Source: JBGSWL01 sp041752455
GTDB taxonomy: Bacteria > Pseudomonadota > Alphaproteobacteria > Rhizobiales > Rhizobiaceae
Assembly (NCBI GenBank): GCA_041752455.1
Contig: JBGSWL010000076.1
Location: forward strand, 1 to 17,401
Direction of reading: 5' to 3'
Length of the DNA: 17,401 nt
Both the position numbers and the translations under genes were made by a program. Of this stretch, positions 1-7,300 are shown piece by piece. The notes under the pieces were generated by a model. The model worked only from the letters and a program-made list of their open reading frames with translations, made no database searches and had not been told where the DNA came from. How positions within the stretch are numbered: position 1 is the stretch's first letter; the number at the start of each line of letters is the position of its first letter.

Positions 1-203
1 GCCGGCGCGGCGGGTCCGAGCACACCAAGGCGGGCTGGCGGGCTGGCGTCGGAAGTTTTCGGAGGCGCAGACGCGGTTGGCGCACGGCCATGCCTTGCAG
101 CGGGACCCAAGGTCTCAAATTCGACATCCACCACGTGTGAGGTGTCGGTTGAAGGCAAACGATCGGCCATGGCTCGGTTTGGTCCCGTCTGATGGTCAGT
201 CAT
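1..203 (-). CDS. Possible partial hypothetical protein, N-terminal part only, runs off the left edge
   Basis: Reading leftward from an ATG at 203, the frame stays open for about 67 codons to the window edge. The predicted start is hydrophilic (MTDHQTGPNRAM), followed by a segment containing VVDVEFETLGPAA and then a stretch rich in Ala, Pro and Ser. A second ATG at 170 (MADRLPSTD) is an alternative start; neither has a convincing Shine-Dalgarno. I do not recognise the family. In related Hyphomicrobiales a zinc-ribbon (MJ0042-type) gene often lies divergent to ftsE, but no CPxC pair is visible here, so I do not assign that identity. It is divergent from ftsE with about 190 nt between the starts. 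The open frame could be chance in GC-rich DNA, so confidence is low. Confidence 0.35.
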   Translation of the reverse strand, partial: MTDHQTGPNRAMADRLPSTDTSHVVDVEFETLGPAARHGRAPTASAPPKTSDASPPARLGVLGPAAP

Positions 204-393
204 AGTCGCGCAATGGTTAACCAAACATGTCCGACGGCCCGTCTGCCTGATGCCAGGCGACCGGCGGGCGAAGCGGCGGGGCGCTGAAACACAATGTCTG
301 CCACAATTTTCGTTTGCAAATCCGGTTCCCACTTCCGGCGAAATTGCTCTAGGTCTCAGGTTCGACACCGCCGACCGATTCGCGGGGTTTCAA
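204..393 (+). promoter_or_regulatory. Non-coding region upstream of ftsE with CtrA-like palindrome and a GANTC site
   Basis: This lies between the uncertain leftward frame and ftsE. It contains the perfect palindrome TGGTTAACCA at 214-223, whose lower strand reads TTAACCAT, a sequence reported as a CtrA half-site in alphaproteobacteria. It also has one GANTC site (GATTC, 377-381), the target of the CcrM methylase, 13 nt before the ftsE start. A fragment resembling a rhizobial intergenic repeat sits at 318-353. I could not identify a clean -35/-10 pair. The frame is open in register with ftsE from 250, but its translation there does not resemble FtsE, so I treat it as non-coding. Confidence 0.35.
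318..353. repeat. Possible remnant of a dispersed rhizobial intergenic repeat
   Basis: The core CCGGTTCCCACTTCCGG (322-338), followed shortly by TTGCTCTAGG, resembles a short sequence I remember as recurring between genes in Rhizobium, Mesorhizobium and relatives (form CCGGTTCCCACTTTT, then a variable part ending in GCTCTAG). CCGG at both ends of the core could form a small stem. Only one copy is visible in this window, so repeat status cannot be shown from this sequence alone. Confidence 0.25.
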
Positions 394-1053
394 GTGATCA
401 AGTTTGACAATGTCGGACTGCGGTACGGCCTGGAGCCGGAGGTGCTGAGCGACATCTCCTTCCACATTCCGGCGCAGTCGTTCCAGTTCCTGACCGGTCC
501 GAGTGGCGCCGGCAAGACGTCACTGCTGCGGCTGCTGTTCCTGTCGCTTCGGCCGACGCGCGGACGCATTTCGGTCTTCGGCAAGGATACGGCAGAGGTG
601 CGCCGGGTCGATCTTCCGGCGATGCGCCGCCGCATCGGCGTGGTGTTTCAGGACTTCCGGCTGCTCAACCACATGACGATCTTTGAAAATGTCGCCCTGC
701 CGCTGCGGGTGCGCGGCCGCGAAGAAGCGAGCTATCGCCGCGAGATCACCGAACTGCTCGACTGGGTCGGTCTTGGCGACAAGGTGCATGCCATGCCGCC
801 GGTTCTGTCGGGCGGCGAAAAGCAGCGCGTTGCCATCGCGCGGGCGCTGATAGACCAGCCGGAGATCCTGCTCGCCGACGAGCCGACCGGCAACGTGGAC
901 CCGCATATGGCGCGGCGACTGTTGCGGCTGTTTGTCGAACTCAACCGGTCCGGCACTGCCGTCGTCATCGCGACGCATGATCTGGGTTTGATGGAACAGG
1001 TGGAAGCGCGGCGGATGATCCTTTCGGGCGGACGGATGGACATTTTCGGATGA
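394..1053 (+). CDS. ftsE: Cell division ATP-binding protein FtsE
   Basis: FtsE is the cytoplasmic ATPase of the FtsEX complex, which uses ATP hydrolysis to control peptidoglycan hydrolysis at the septum. The 219-residue product has all ABC ATPase motifs: Walker A GPSGAGKT at 35-42, Q-loop Gln86, signature LSGGEKQR at 138-145, Walker B ILLADEPTG at 158-166 and the H-loop His195. GPSGAGKT and the FQDFRLL segment are typical of FtsE. I chose the GTG at 394 because FtsE homologues begin directly with a strand like IKFDNVGLRYG, and a GGGG sits just upstream. The open frame extends in register back to 250, but those 48 extra codons look unrelated and cover regulatory sequence. The gene overlaps ftsX by 4 nt (ATGA), implying translational coupling. 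Confidence 0.95.
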   Translation: MIKFDNVGLRYGLEPEVLSDISFHIPAQSFQFLTGPSGAGKTSLLRLLFLSLRPTRGRISVFGKDTAEVRRVDLPAMRRRIGVVFQDFRLLNHMTIFENVALPLRVRGREEASYRREITELLDWVGLGDKVHAMPPVLSGGEKQRVAIARALIDQPEILLADEPTGNVDPHMARRLLRLFVELNRSGTAVVIATHDLGLMEQVEARRMILSGGRMDIFG

Positions 1054-2012
1054 GCGCAGAACAGCCGGATACCGAGAGGACTTCGCATCGCAACTCGCCG
1101 ACGCCGATCGTGCCGCCGGGCAACATTGCCGGGCAGGCGATGTCGCTGGTGATCGCGATCATCGCGTTCCTCGCCTGCCTGACGGTCGGCGCGGTGGCGC
1201 TGCTCGGACAAAGCGCGACGACGTGGCAGGGGCAGATTTCGCGCGAGGCAACGGTTCAGATCCGGCCGGCGGAAGGCTTCGACATCGAGGCTGCGCTGGA
1301 GCAGGCACGCGTGATCGCTTCGGGATTTGCCGGCGTGCGCGCCGTCGACATCGTCAGTCTCGACGCGTCGGCCGAGCTTCTGGAGCCTTGGCTCGGGACC
1401 GGTCTCGACCTGTCGCAATTACCGGTTCCGCGCCTCGTCGTCATTACCATCGACGAGGCCTCGCCGCCTGATTTTGCCGCGCTGCGCGAGGCGATCACGT
1501 CAAGCGTGCCCAATGCGACGCTCGATGATCACCGCGCCTTTGTCGCACGGCTTGTCTCGATGGCCCGCGCGACGGTGTATGCGGGGCTTGTGGTACTTGT
1601 ACTGGTTCTGACTGCGCTGGTCATGACCGTGATCTTTGCGACGCGCGGCGCCATGGCGGGTAATCATGATGTGATCGAAGTGCTGCATTTTGTCGGCGCG
1701 CGCGACGGGTTCATCGCCAGGCAGTTCCAGCGGCGCTTTCTGGTGATCGCCATGCGTGGCGCATTGGCCGGAGGTATCGCGGCGCTCGCGGTGTTCCATG
1801 TCATCTCGTGGTGGGCACGGCGCAACGTCACGCGTGCTGCCGGCGAGCAGCTCTCGGCGTTCTTCGGCGACTTTTCGATTGGCTGGCAGGCGGGGCTGGG
1901 CGTTGCGGCGGTGGTCGTTGCGGTTGGTGTCCTGACGCTGGCGACGGCGCGAATCACCGTGCTGCAGGTCTTGCGGGACATCGACGAAAAGCGGTCCAAC
2001 CCGGTCCTTTGA
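1050..2012 (+). CDS. ftsX: Cell division permease FtsX
   Basis: FtsX is the inner-membrane partner of FtsE. Its large periplasmic loop recruits or activates wall hydrolases or their regulators. The 320-residue product has the expected topology: a cytoplasmic N-terminal tail, a first membrane segment near 31-53, a periplasmic domain of about 120 residues, then three more membrane segments near 174-197, 231-254 and 280-302. The conserved EVLHFVGARDGFIARQF stretch (210-226) between segments 2 and 3 is characteristic of FtsX. The start ATG overlaps the ftsE stop (ATGA at 1050-1053). About 100 nt of non-coding DNA separates it from the next gene; that gap holds a short GCCAA-N8-TTGGC dyad (2033-2050) but no promoter I would defend. 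Confidence 0.95.
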   Translation: MSAEQPDTERTSHRNSPTPIVPPGNIAGQAMSLVIAIIAFLACLTVGAVALLGQSATTWQGQISREATVQIRPAEGFDIEAALEQARVIASGFAGVRAVDIVSLDASAELLEPWLGTGLDLSQLPVPRLVVITIDEASPPDFAALREAITSSVPNATLDDHRAFVARLVSMARATVYAGLVVLVLVLTALVMTVIFATRGAMAGNHDVIEVLHFVGARDGFIARQFQRRFLVIAMRGALAGGIAALAVFHVISWWARRNVTRAAGEQLSAFFGDFSIGWQAGLGVAAVVVAVGVLTLATARITVLQVLRDIDEKRSNPVL

Positions 2013-2112
2013 CGGCAAAAATCCTGAACTTCGCCAATAATTCCGTTGGCATAGGTTACGGAAAGCGCCGCATGACCTATCGCGCGCAGCATTTGATTGT
2101 TAGCTTTTCTCC

Positions 2113-2805
2113 ATGAGCAGGACCGGACATACCGGTGGCGATGCAATCGCTGGGCCGATGATGGCACGCACGGGGCATCCCCGGCGATCAGCGACCGTGT
2201 GGATTTCGGTCGCCTTTCTCGTGCTCATGGCCCTGATCGGCGGATTTGTCGTCTTTGTAGGCACGGTTCATCGTGATGTTTCGCCCGCTGCAACATCTGC
2301 CGATGGCATCGTCGTATTGACCGGAGGGCGCTCGCGCCTTGAAGCTGCCGTGCAGCTCTTGATCGACGGACGCGGCGACCGGCTTTTGATCAGCGGTGTC
2401 AACAGCGACGTTTCCAGCGAAACATTGCGCAAGACGCTTGGCCTTGACGAAGGGCAGTTCGCCTGCTGCGTCGATCTCGATCATGCGGCGCTCGACACGA
2501 TCGGTAATGCGCAAGGGTCGGCGGTGTGGGTCAAAGCCAACGGATTTGACAGCCTGATCGTGGTGACCAACGACTACCACATGCCGCGCGCGCTTCTGGA
2601 GTTCCGGCGCGCCATGCCGGAGGTGGACTTCATCGCCTGGCCGGTGGCAAACGGCATCAGCGATGCCGGTGACCCGGTCAAGCAACTCGACCGGTACCGG
2701 GTTCTGCTCAGCGAATACGTCAAGTTTCTCGTGGCAAGCGCCCGCGGTGTGGTGCTGCCTGGCGACGGGTTTGTCAGCCGGGCCGGACTTGCCGCCGGTT
2801 GGTGA
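2113..2805 (+). CDS. DUF218/YdcF-ElyC-SanA-like membrane-anchored protein
   Basis: The 230-residue product has a short cytoplasmic tail, one membrane anchor near 28-51, and a DUF218 domain. Family motifs seen are GIVVLTGGRSR at 65-75, the LLISG strand at 91-95, DTIGNA at 128-133 and VVTNDYHMPRA at 150-160. DUF218 proteins (ElyC, SanA and YdcF in E. coli) are mostly of unknown biochemistry; ElyC and SanA are linked to cell-envelope integrity and peptidoglycan or lipid-carrier metabolism. Its position between ftsEX and plsC fits an envelope role, which is inference. The ATG at 2113 has no clear Shine-Dalgarno. In-frame ATGs at 2158 and 2161 are alternatives that would keep the anchor. Confidence 0.85.
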   Translation: MSRTGHTGGDAIAGPMMARTGHPRRSATVWISVAFLVLMALIGGFVVFVGTVHRDVSPAATSADGIVVLTGGRSRLEAAVQLLIDGRGDRLLISGVNSDVSSETLRKTLGLDEGQFACCVDLDHAALDTIGNAQGSAVWVKANGFDSLIVVTNDYHMPRALLEFRRAMPEVDFIAWPVANGISDAGDPVKQLDRYRVLLSEYVKFLVASARGVVLPGDGFVSRAGLAAGW

Positions 2806-2851
2806 TTTCTGACGCTTTGCATCGGCTGGCGCGCGCGCTAAACCATGGCGC

Positions 2852-2887
2852 GGTGACCATGATGCGTTGCTGCCATGGGGGGTCACC
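2852..2887 (+). promoter_or_regulatory. Inverted repeat overlapping the ribosome binding site of the acyltransferase gene
   Basis: GGTGACC (2852-2858) and GGTCACC (2881-2887) are perfect reverse complements separated by 22 nt. The best Shine-Dalgarno for the downstream gene, a run of six G around 2877-2882, lies in the loop and right arm. If it folds in mRNA it could reduce translation initiation at the TTG at 2891. The same dyad could instead be a protein-binding site, or chance. Confidence 0.3.
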
Positions 2888-2890
2888 AGC

Positions 2891-3679
2891 TTGGTCGTCT
2901 TGCGCTCGGCATTGTTCAACGTGGTCTTCTACATCAACGCCGCGGTGCAGATGATCGTCTTCACGCCGGTGTACTTCGTCGGGCCGCGCCTCAAGGCCTG
3001 GAAGATCATCCATTTCTGGTCGCGGTCCAATCTCTGGCTGATGCGCCAGATCGTCGGGACGCGGCACGAGATCACCGGCCTGCACAACATGCCGAAGGGC
3101 GCGTGCATCATCGCGCCAAAGCACCAGTCGTCGTGGGACACGTTTGCGTTCCTGCCGTTCTGGCACGACCCGGCCTACATCCTGAAGCGCGAGTTGATGT
3201 GGGTGCCGCTGTTCGGCTGGTACGTTGGCCGCATGGACATGATCCCGATCAACCGGGCCAGCCGCGACAAGGCGGTCAAGACCGTCAATGCCGGTGCCCT
3301 GCGCGCCATGACCGAGGGCAGGCAACTTGTCATCTATCCGGAAGGAACCCGGCGCGAAGCGGGCGCCGAACCGGCCTACAAGGCCGGCATTGCGCACCTA
3401 TATGAAAAGCTTGGCGTGCCGGTGGTGCCGATTGCCCACAATGCCGGTGCCTTCTGGCCGCGCAACAGCTGGATGCGCCATTCCGGCACGATTCGCGGCG
3501 AGATCCTCGAGCCGATTCCGGCGGGCCTGTCCCGCGAGGACTTCATGCGCGAACTCGTGCAGCGGACCGAAAGCGCCTGTGACCGGTTGCTGCTGGATGC
3601 GGCCGATGATCCGAACGGTCCGCCGTTGCGCGAGGCAGCACGCAAGCGTGTCGCGGAACTTCGAAAGCGCGCGGACTAG
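2891..3679 (+). CDS. plsC: 1-acyl-sn-glycerol-3-phosphate acyltransferase (PlsC family)
   Basis: This enzyme transfers a second acyl chain to lysophosphatidic acid to give phosphatidic acid, the precursor of membrane phospholipids, at the inner-membrane surface. The 262-residue product has a hydrophobic N-terminal segment (about 8-30), the catalytic HX4D motif as HQSSWD (78-83), the EGTR substrate motif (151-154), a following KAG (164-166) and VPVVPIAHN (176-184), in the usual order and spacing for the family. I prefer the TTG at 2891 because it follows a strong G-rich Shine-Dalgarno and gives an N-terminus (MVVLRSALFN) like those of rhizobial homologues; the frame is also open from a TTG at 2867. 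It probably follows the DUF218 gene in one transcript. Its stop overlaps the stop of the opposite-strand ChaC gene. Paralogues acting on other acyl acceptors are possible, so exact substrate is inferred. Confidence 0.9.
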   Translation: MVVLRSALFNVVFYINAAVQMIVFTPVYFVGPRLKAWKIIHFWSRSNLWLMRQIVGTRHEITGLHNMPKGACIIAPKHQSSWDTFAFLPFWHDPAYILKRELMWVPLFGWYVGRMDMIPINRASRDKAVKTVNAGALRAMTEGRQLVIYPEGTRREAGAEPAYKAGIAHLYEKLGVPVVPIAHNAGAFWPRNSWMRHSGTIRGEILEPIPAGLSREDFMRELVQRTESACDRLLLDAADDPNGPPLREAARKRVAELRKRAD

Positions 3680-4200
3680 GCTTTCCCGCTCAAGTGGTGT
3701 GCGACTGCCGAAAGCCAGCGATCCTTGATGCCGAGTTCCTCAAGATGGGCGGCGGTATTGAGGACGTAGTCCTCGTTGGGACCGAAATGCCCGACCGCGC
3801 CGCGCACCTGCGCCACTGCCTCTTCGACCGTGAGGCGTCCGGCGTATTGGCTGTGGTCGCGGTCGGCCACATAGGCCAGCGCATCGACCCGGCGCCCGTC
3901 ATCCAGAGCGACCGGGCACAGACGCTCGCGGTAGACATTGGTGACGAGTTCGCGCTCGCGCAAATAGGCAACGGCGCTGTCATGTTCGCTGGCGAGCACC
4001 CGGAAGGCGAGGCCAACGCAAGCGCCGCCGCGATCAAGGCCCACCACCAGCCCCGGCCGTTCGCGCGTGCCACGATGCTCGAACGACCGGATGCAAAGGC
4101 TGCGGTGATAGCCGGTGAGGCGCGCACGGGTTTTCTCGGCAAAGGAGAAACCCGGTCGCCACATCAGCGATGCATAGCCGAACACCCACAAATCCGTCAT
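3676..4200 (-). CDS. ChaC-type gamma-glutamylcyclotransferase
   Basis: ChaC-family enzymes act in the cytoplasm and cleave gamma-glutamyl peptides, typically glutathione, to 5-oxoproline and Cys-Gly. The 174-residue product starts with the family's N-terminal motif as VFGYASLMWRPGF (6-18) and contains YLRERE (79-84), which matches the YLxxRE motif carrying the catalytic glutamate, here Glu84. Length is near that of short ChaC proteins. The second position of the usual YGSL motif is Ala10 instead of Gly, a mild departure in the substrate-binding loop. I chose the ATG at 4200 because GAGGG lies 4 nt upstream; a TTG at 4215 is the extended alternative. It is convergent with the acyltransferase gene, sharing CTAG at 3676-3679, and divergent from the DUF2125 gene with 53 nt between. 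Confidence 0.88.
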   Translation of the reverse strand: MTDLWVFGYASLMWRPGFSFAEKTRARLTGYHRSLCIRSFEHRGTRERPGLVVGLDRGGACVGLAFRVLASEHDSAVAYLRERELVTNVYRERLCPVALDDGRRVDALAYVADRDHSQYAGRLTVEEAVAQVRGAVGHFGPNEDYVLNTAAHLEELGIKDRWLSAVAHHLSGKA

Positions 4201-4253
4201 AAGGCCCTCGTTCAAGACGCCGCCACACCGGCGGGTCAGGCAACCGGGATAGC

Positions 4254-5243
4254 ATGTCCGAGAATCAGGTGACTACAGCCAGCTTTGCCACGCGCCGCAT
4301 CCAGTTGTTGATGCTGGCGGTCGCCGTGACCTGCGGCGCTTATGTCGGGGGCTGGAACTACATGGCGTCACTGCTCGACCGGGAAACCGTGGCGATGATC
4401 GATTCGGGCGATCCGGTGACGATCGCATGTCCTGACCGCAGCGTTGGCGGCTTTCCGTTCCGGATCGGCGTTTCCTGCAGTTCGTTCACCGCATCGGATC
4501 CGGCAGGGGCGTTTCAGGTCAAGGCAGGAGCGCTGCGCACGACAGCGGTCGTTTATGACCCAAGCCTGATCCTTGCGTCGCTGCAATCACCGGCGCAGAT
4601 CGAAGCGCCTGCCGGCGTGCCGCTTGCTGCACTGACGTGGGAACGGGCGCGGGCGAGCGTCGACACGTCGCCCGCCGACGACCAGTTGGCCGGGATCGAG
4701 TTCGACGCACCGCAGATCAGACCGGCCGCAGGCGGGCTCATGACGGCGGAAAGCCTGGCGCTGTTTGCCAGACCTGTCGCCGCCGATGCCGATCTGGCAC
4801 TCAAGGCGCGGGCCATTTCCCTTGATCCCTCGCTCGTCGGCGGACGGCAGGTAGCGCCCTTCGGGCTCGACCTCGATGTCCGTCTTGCCGCTGTGGAAGA
4901 GACCTGGTTTTCAGGAGCGCCGGGTGCCCGCTCGGGTGTTTTGAACCGGCTCGCCATTCTCATAACCGACGATGCCGGCCTGATCGCTGACGGGCCATTC
5001 ACCATCAGCGCCGAGGGGGCGCTCACCGGCCGGCTGTCGCTGCGGATTGTCGATGTGGATGCGGTGATCGCCGCTTTGCGCACGGCGGCTCCGGATCAGG
5101 CGCCGATGCTCGAAGCGATGGCCGCTGCCCGACCGAAGGGCGAGGGACCTGCCGACGAATGGACGCTGACAATCGACATCGAGGATGGCAATGCCCGGCT
5201 CGGTTTCCTGCCGCTCGGGCGCATTCCGCCGATCGCGTTTTAG
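4254..5243 (+). CDS. DUF2125 domain-containing protein
   Basis: The 329-residue product has an N-terminal membrane anchor or uncleaved signal (about 16-36) and an extracytoplasmic remainder. Near the start, Cys59 and GFPFRIGVSC (66-75) form a Cys-Pro...Cys pattern typical of DUF2125, an alphaproteobacterial family of unknown function that resembles AsmA-like envelope proteins in being beta-rich and repetitive. Later segments alternate short hydrophobic strands with Asp/Gly turns, consistent with a beta structure. The ATG at 4254 follows GGGATAGC. The gene is divergent from the ChaC gene and its stop overlaps the tyrA stop on the opposite strand by 4 nt (5240-5243). Membership in DUF2125 is well supported by the motif; any function would be a guess. 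Confidence 0.85.
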   Translation: MSENQVTTASFATRRIQLLMLAVAVTCGAYVGGWNYMASLLDRETVAMIDSGDPVTIACPDRSVGGFPFRIGVSCSSFTASDPAGAFQVKAGALRTTAVVYDPSLILASLQSPAQIEAPAGVPLAALTWERARASVDTSPADDQLAGIEFDAPQIRPAAGGLMTAESLALFARPVAADADLALKARAISLDPSLVGGRQVAPFGLDLDVRLAAVEETWFSGAPGARSGVLNRLAILITDDAGLIADGPFTISAEGALTGRLSLRIVDVDAVIAALRTAAPDQAPMLEAMAAARPKGEGPADEWTLTIDIEDGNARLGFLPLGRIPPIAF

Positions 5244-6187
5244 TTGTCTTCGACGGGCTGGCGGCCGAAGTTCGGCGTGGCCACATCCTGCCCGGCTTCG
5301 ATGATCGATTTGCGGATGTTGCGGGTGTGCGAAAACAGGGCGTGCAGGCGCTCGCCGTCGCCGCGCCGGATATCGGCACGAAGGGCTGAAAGGTCTTCGG
5401 AAAACCGTGCCAGCATTTCAAGGATCGCATCGCGATTGTGCAGGCAGACATCGCGCCACATGGTCGGGTCCGACGAGGCAAGACGCGTAAAATCGCGAAA
5501 ACCGGAGGCCGAATACTTGATGACGTCCGACTGCGAGACATCCTCGAATTCCGAGGCTGTCGCGACGATGTTATAGGAGACGAGCTGCGGCAGATGCGAC
5601 ACCAGCGCCAGCACCTTGTCGTGGTGGGCCGGGTCCATCGTGTCGATGCGCGAGCCGCAGGCCTGCCAGAACCGGCTTAGCCGGTCGAGCGCCGCAGGAT
5701 CGGTTCCGGGAACCGGCGTCAGGATGCACCAGCGGTTTTCAAACAGCGTCGCAAAGCCTGCGTCCGGCCCGGAATATTCGGTGCCCGCGATCGGGTGACC
5801 GGGGATGAAATGCACATGGTCCGGCAGTTCCGGCGCCATCTGCGCAACGACGGAGACCTTGGTCGAGCCGACATCGGTGACGATCGCGCCCGGTTCCAGA
5901 TTTCCCGCGATGGCGCGTGCAACCGCACCGGAGGCGCCGACCGGAACAGAAACGATGACGAGGTCAGCGCCGACAACGGCCTGCGCCGGATCGGTTGTGA
6001 AGGCGTCGCCAAGGTCGAGCTCTTGCGCGCGCGCCAGTGTCGCCTCGCTGCGGGTCGAAATCACGACCGCATCGGCAAGACCCCGCCGCTTGATGGCGCG
6101 GGCCAGCGACGAACCGATCAGGCCGATGCCGACGAGCGCAATCTTGCGAAAGTGCACCGGTTCATCCGTGGCCATCGTCATGGTCAT
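5240..6187 (-). CDS. tyrA: Prephenate/arogenate dehydrogenase (TyrA/TyrC type)
   Basis: It catalyses NAD(P)-dependent oxidative decarboxylation of prephenate to 4-hydroxyphenylpyruvate, or of arogenate to tyrosine, in the cytoplasm. The 315-residue product has the Rossmann motif GIGLIGSSLAR (20-30), DVGSTK (105-110), the substrate-loop motif HPIAGTEYSG (131-140), SHLPQ (197-201) and SGFRDFTRLASSDP (228-241), all typical of monofunctional dehydrogenases. No ACT regulatory domain follows, and no fused chorismate mutase precedes. Its start overlaps the hisC stop by 4 nt (ATGA), so it is the last gene of the aromatic operon. Three early Met codons (1, 3 and 5) leave the exact start uncertain by a few residues. 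Whether it prefers prephenate or arogenate cannot be told from sequence here. Confidence 0.93.
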   Translation of the reverse strand: MTMTMATDEPVHFRKIALVGIGLIGSSLARAIKRRGLADAVVISTRSEATLARAQELDLGDAFTTDPAQAVVGADLVIVSVPVGASGAVARAIAGNLEPGAIVTDVGSTKVSVVAQMAPELPDHVHFIPGHPIAGTEYSGPDAGFATLFENRWCILTPVPGTDPAALDRLSRFWQACGSRIDTMDPAHHDKVLALVSHLPQLVSYNIVATASEFEDVSQSDVIKYSASGFRDFTRLASSDPTMWRDVCLHNRDAILEMLARFSEDLSALRADIRRGDGERLHALFSHTRNIRKSIIEAGQDVATPNFGRQPVEDN

Positions 6188-7290
6188 GCGGCCATGAACT
6201 CGGTCAACGTCGCGATGACGCCTTCATTGGCCTCGTCCGAGCCGATGGTCATGCGCAGCGCATCCGGCAGGCCGTAGGCCGTGACCCGGCGCAGCACGAA
6301 GCCGCGCTCAAGGAGAAAGGCGTCGGCTGCTTCTGCCGTCCGGTTGCGACCGGCGGGGAAGTGGATCAGCACGAAGTTGCAGACGCTTGGCGTGACGGTC
6401 AAGCCGATGGCTTCCAGCGCCATCGTCAGCCGTGGCAGCCAGCCGTCATTGTGGGCGATCGCCTTGTCCATATGGGCGCGGTCTGCCATGGCGGCCGCGC
6501 CAGCGGCAATCGCCGCCGCATTGACATTGAACGGACCACGCACCCGGTTCAGGGCATCGACCACGGCAGCAGGCGCATACATCCAGCCGATGCGCAGGGC
6601 CGCAAGGCCGTGGATCTTCGAGAAGGTGCGGGTCATCACCACATTGCGATGGGCCGAGACGAGTTCGATGCCTGCGGCATAATCGTTCCGGCGCACATAC
6701 TCCGCGTAAGCGGCATCCAGCACGAGCAGCACATGGGACGGCAACCCCGCATGCAGGCGGCGGATTTCGTCATCGGGAACATAGGTGCCGGTCGGGTTGT
6801 TCGGATTGGCGAGGAAGACGATTTTGGTGCGCGGCGTCACGGCAGCCAGAATGGCGTCCACGTCAGCGGTGAGATTGGTTTCGGGCACGATGACCGGCGT
6901 GGCGCCTGCCGCCATGATCTGGATCTTGTACACCAGAAAGCCGTGCTCGGTGAAAATGCCTTCGTCGCCCGGCGACAGGTAGGTCGAGGCCAGAAGGCCC
7001 AGAAGTTCGTCCGATCCGTTCGAACACAGGATATTGGCCGGGTTCAGGCCGTAGGTCTCGGCAATCGCATTGCGCAGGGCAGTTGCCGATCCGTCTGGAT
7101 AGATTTCCAGATGGTCGGCCTGCGCCCGGTACGCCTCGATGGCAGCCGGGCTTGGTCCCAGCGGCGTCTCGTTGGATGACAGCTTGTACAGCTTGACGCC
7201 CGGTGCTGCCTTGTCGCGCCCGGGAACATAGGCGGCAATATCAAGGACGCCCGGATTGGGGCGCGGTGCGGATGATTGTGTGTTGTTCAT
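6184..7290 (-). CDS. hisC: Histidinol-phosphate / aromatic aminotransferase (HisC family)
   Basis: This is a class I/II PLP-dependent aminotransferase of 368 residues. Motifs in order are SSNETPLGPSP (38-48), the NGSDELL phosphate-cup region (91-97), ANPNNPTG (161-168), Asp192 in LDAAYAEY, and the PLP lysine Lys225 in RTFSKIHGLA. The family normally transaminates histidinol phosphate, but many members also act on aromatic keto acids. Because it lies between chorismate mutase and tyrA and overlaps tyrA by ATGA, its main role here is probably transamination in tyrosine/phenylalanine synthesis, which is inference. I chose the ATG at 7290, preceded by GAGAG and 10 nt after the chorismate mutase stop. 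The frame is open to 7380, but the extra 30 residues overlap the previous gene and lack family resemblance. Confidence 0.92.
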   Translation of the reverse strand: MNNTQSSAPRPNPGVLDIAAYVPGRDKAAPGVKLYKLSSNETPLGPSPAAIEAYRAQADHLEIYPDGSATALRNAIAETYGLNPANILCSNGSDELLGLLASTYLSPGDEGIFTEHGFLVYKIQIMAAGATPVIVPETNLTADVDAILAAVTPRTKIVFLANPNNPTGTYVPDDEIRRLHAGLPSHVLLVLDAAYAEYVRRNDYAAGIELVSAHRNVVMTRTFSKIHGLAALRIGWMYAPAAVVDALNRVRGPFNVNAAAIAAGAAAMADRAHMDKAIAHNDGWLPRLTMALEAIGLTVTPSVCNFVLIHFPAGRNRTAEAADAFLLERGFVLRRVTAYGLPDALRMTIGSDEANEGVIATLTEFMAA

Positions 7291-7300
7291 CAGGGATCTC

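Noticed and set aside
250..393. N-terminal extension of FtsE by 48 codons
   Set aside because: The residues do not resemble FtsE, the DNA contains a repeat-like segment and regulatory motifs, and the GTG at 394 gives the standard FtsE N-terminus.
2033..2050. GCCAA-N8-TTGGC dyad between ftsX and the DUF218 gene
   Set aside because: Only 5-bp arms, no matching known operator, and no clear promoter elements beside it; easily expected by chance.
6361..7179. 272-codon + strand frame opposite hisC
   Set aside because: Antisense shadow of a gene with all PLP aminotransferase motifs; no domain, no plausible ribosome binding site.
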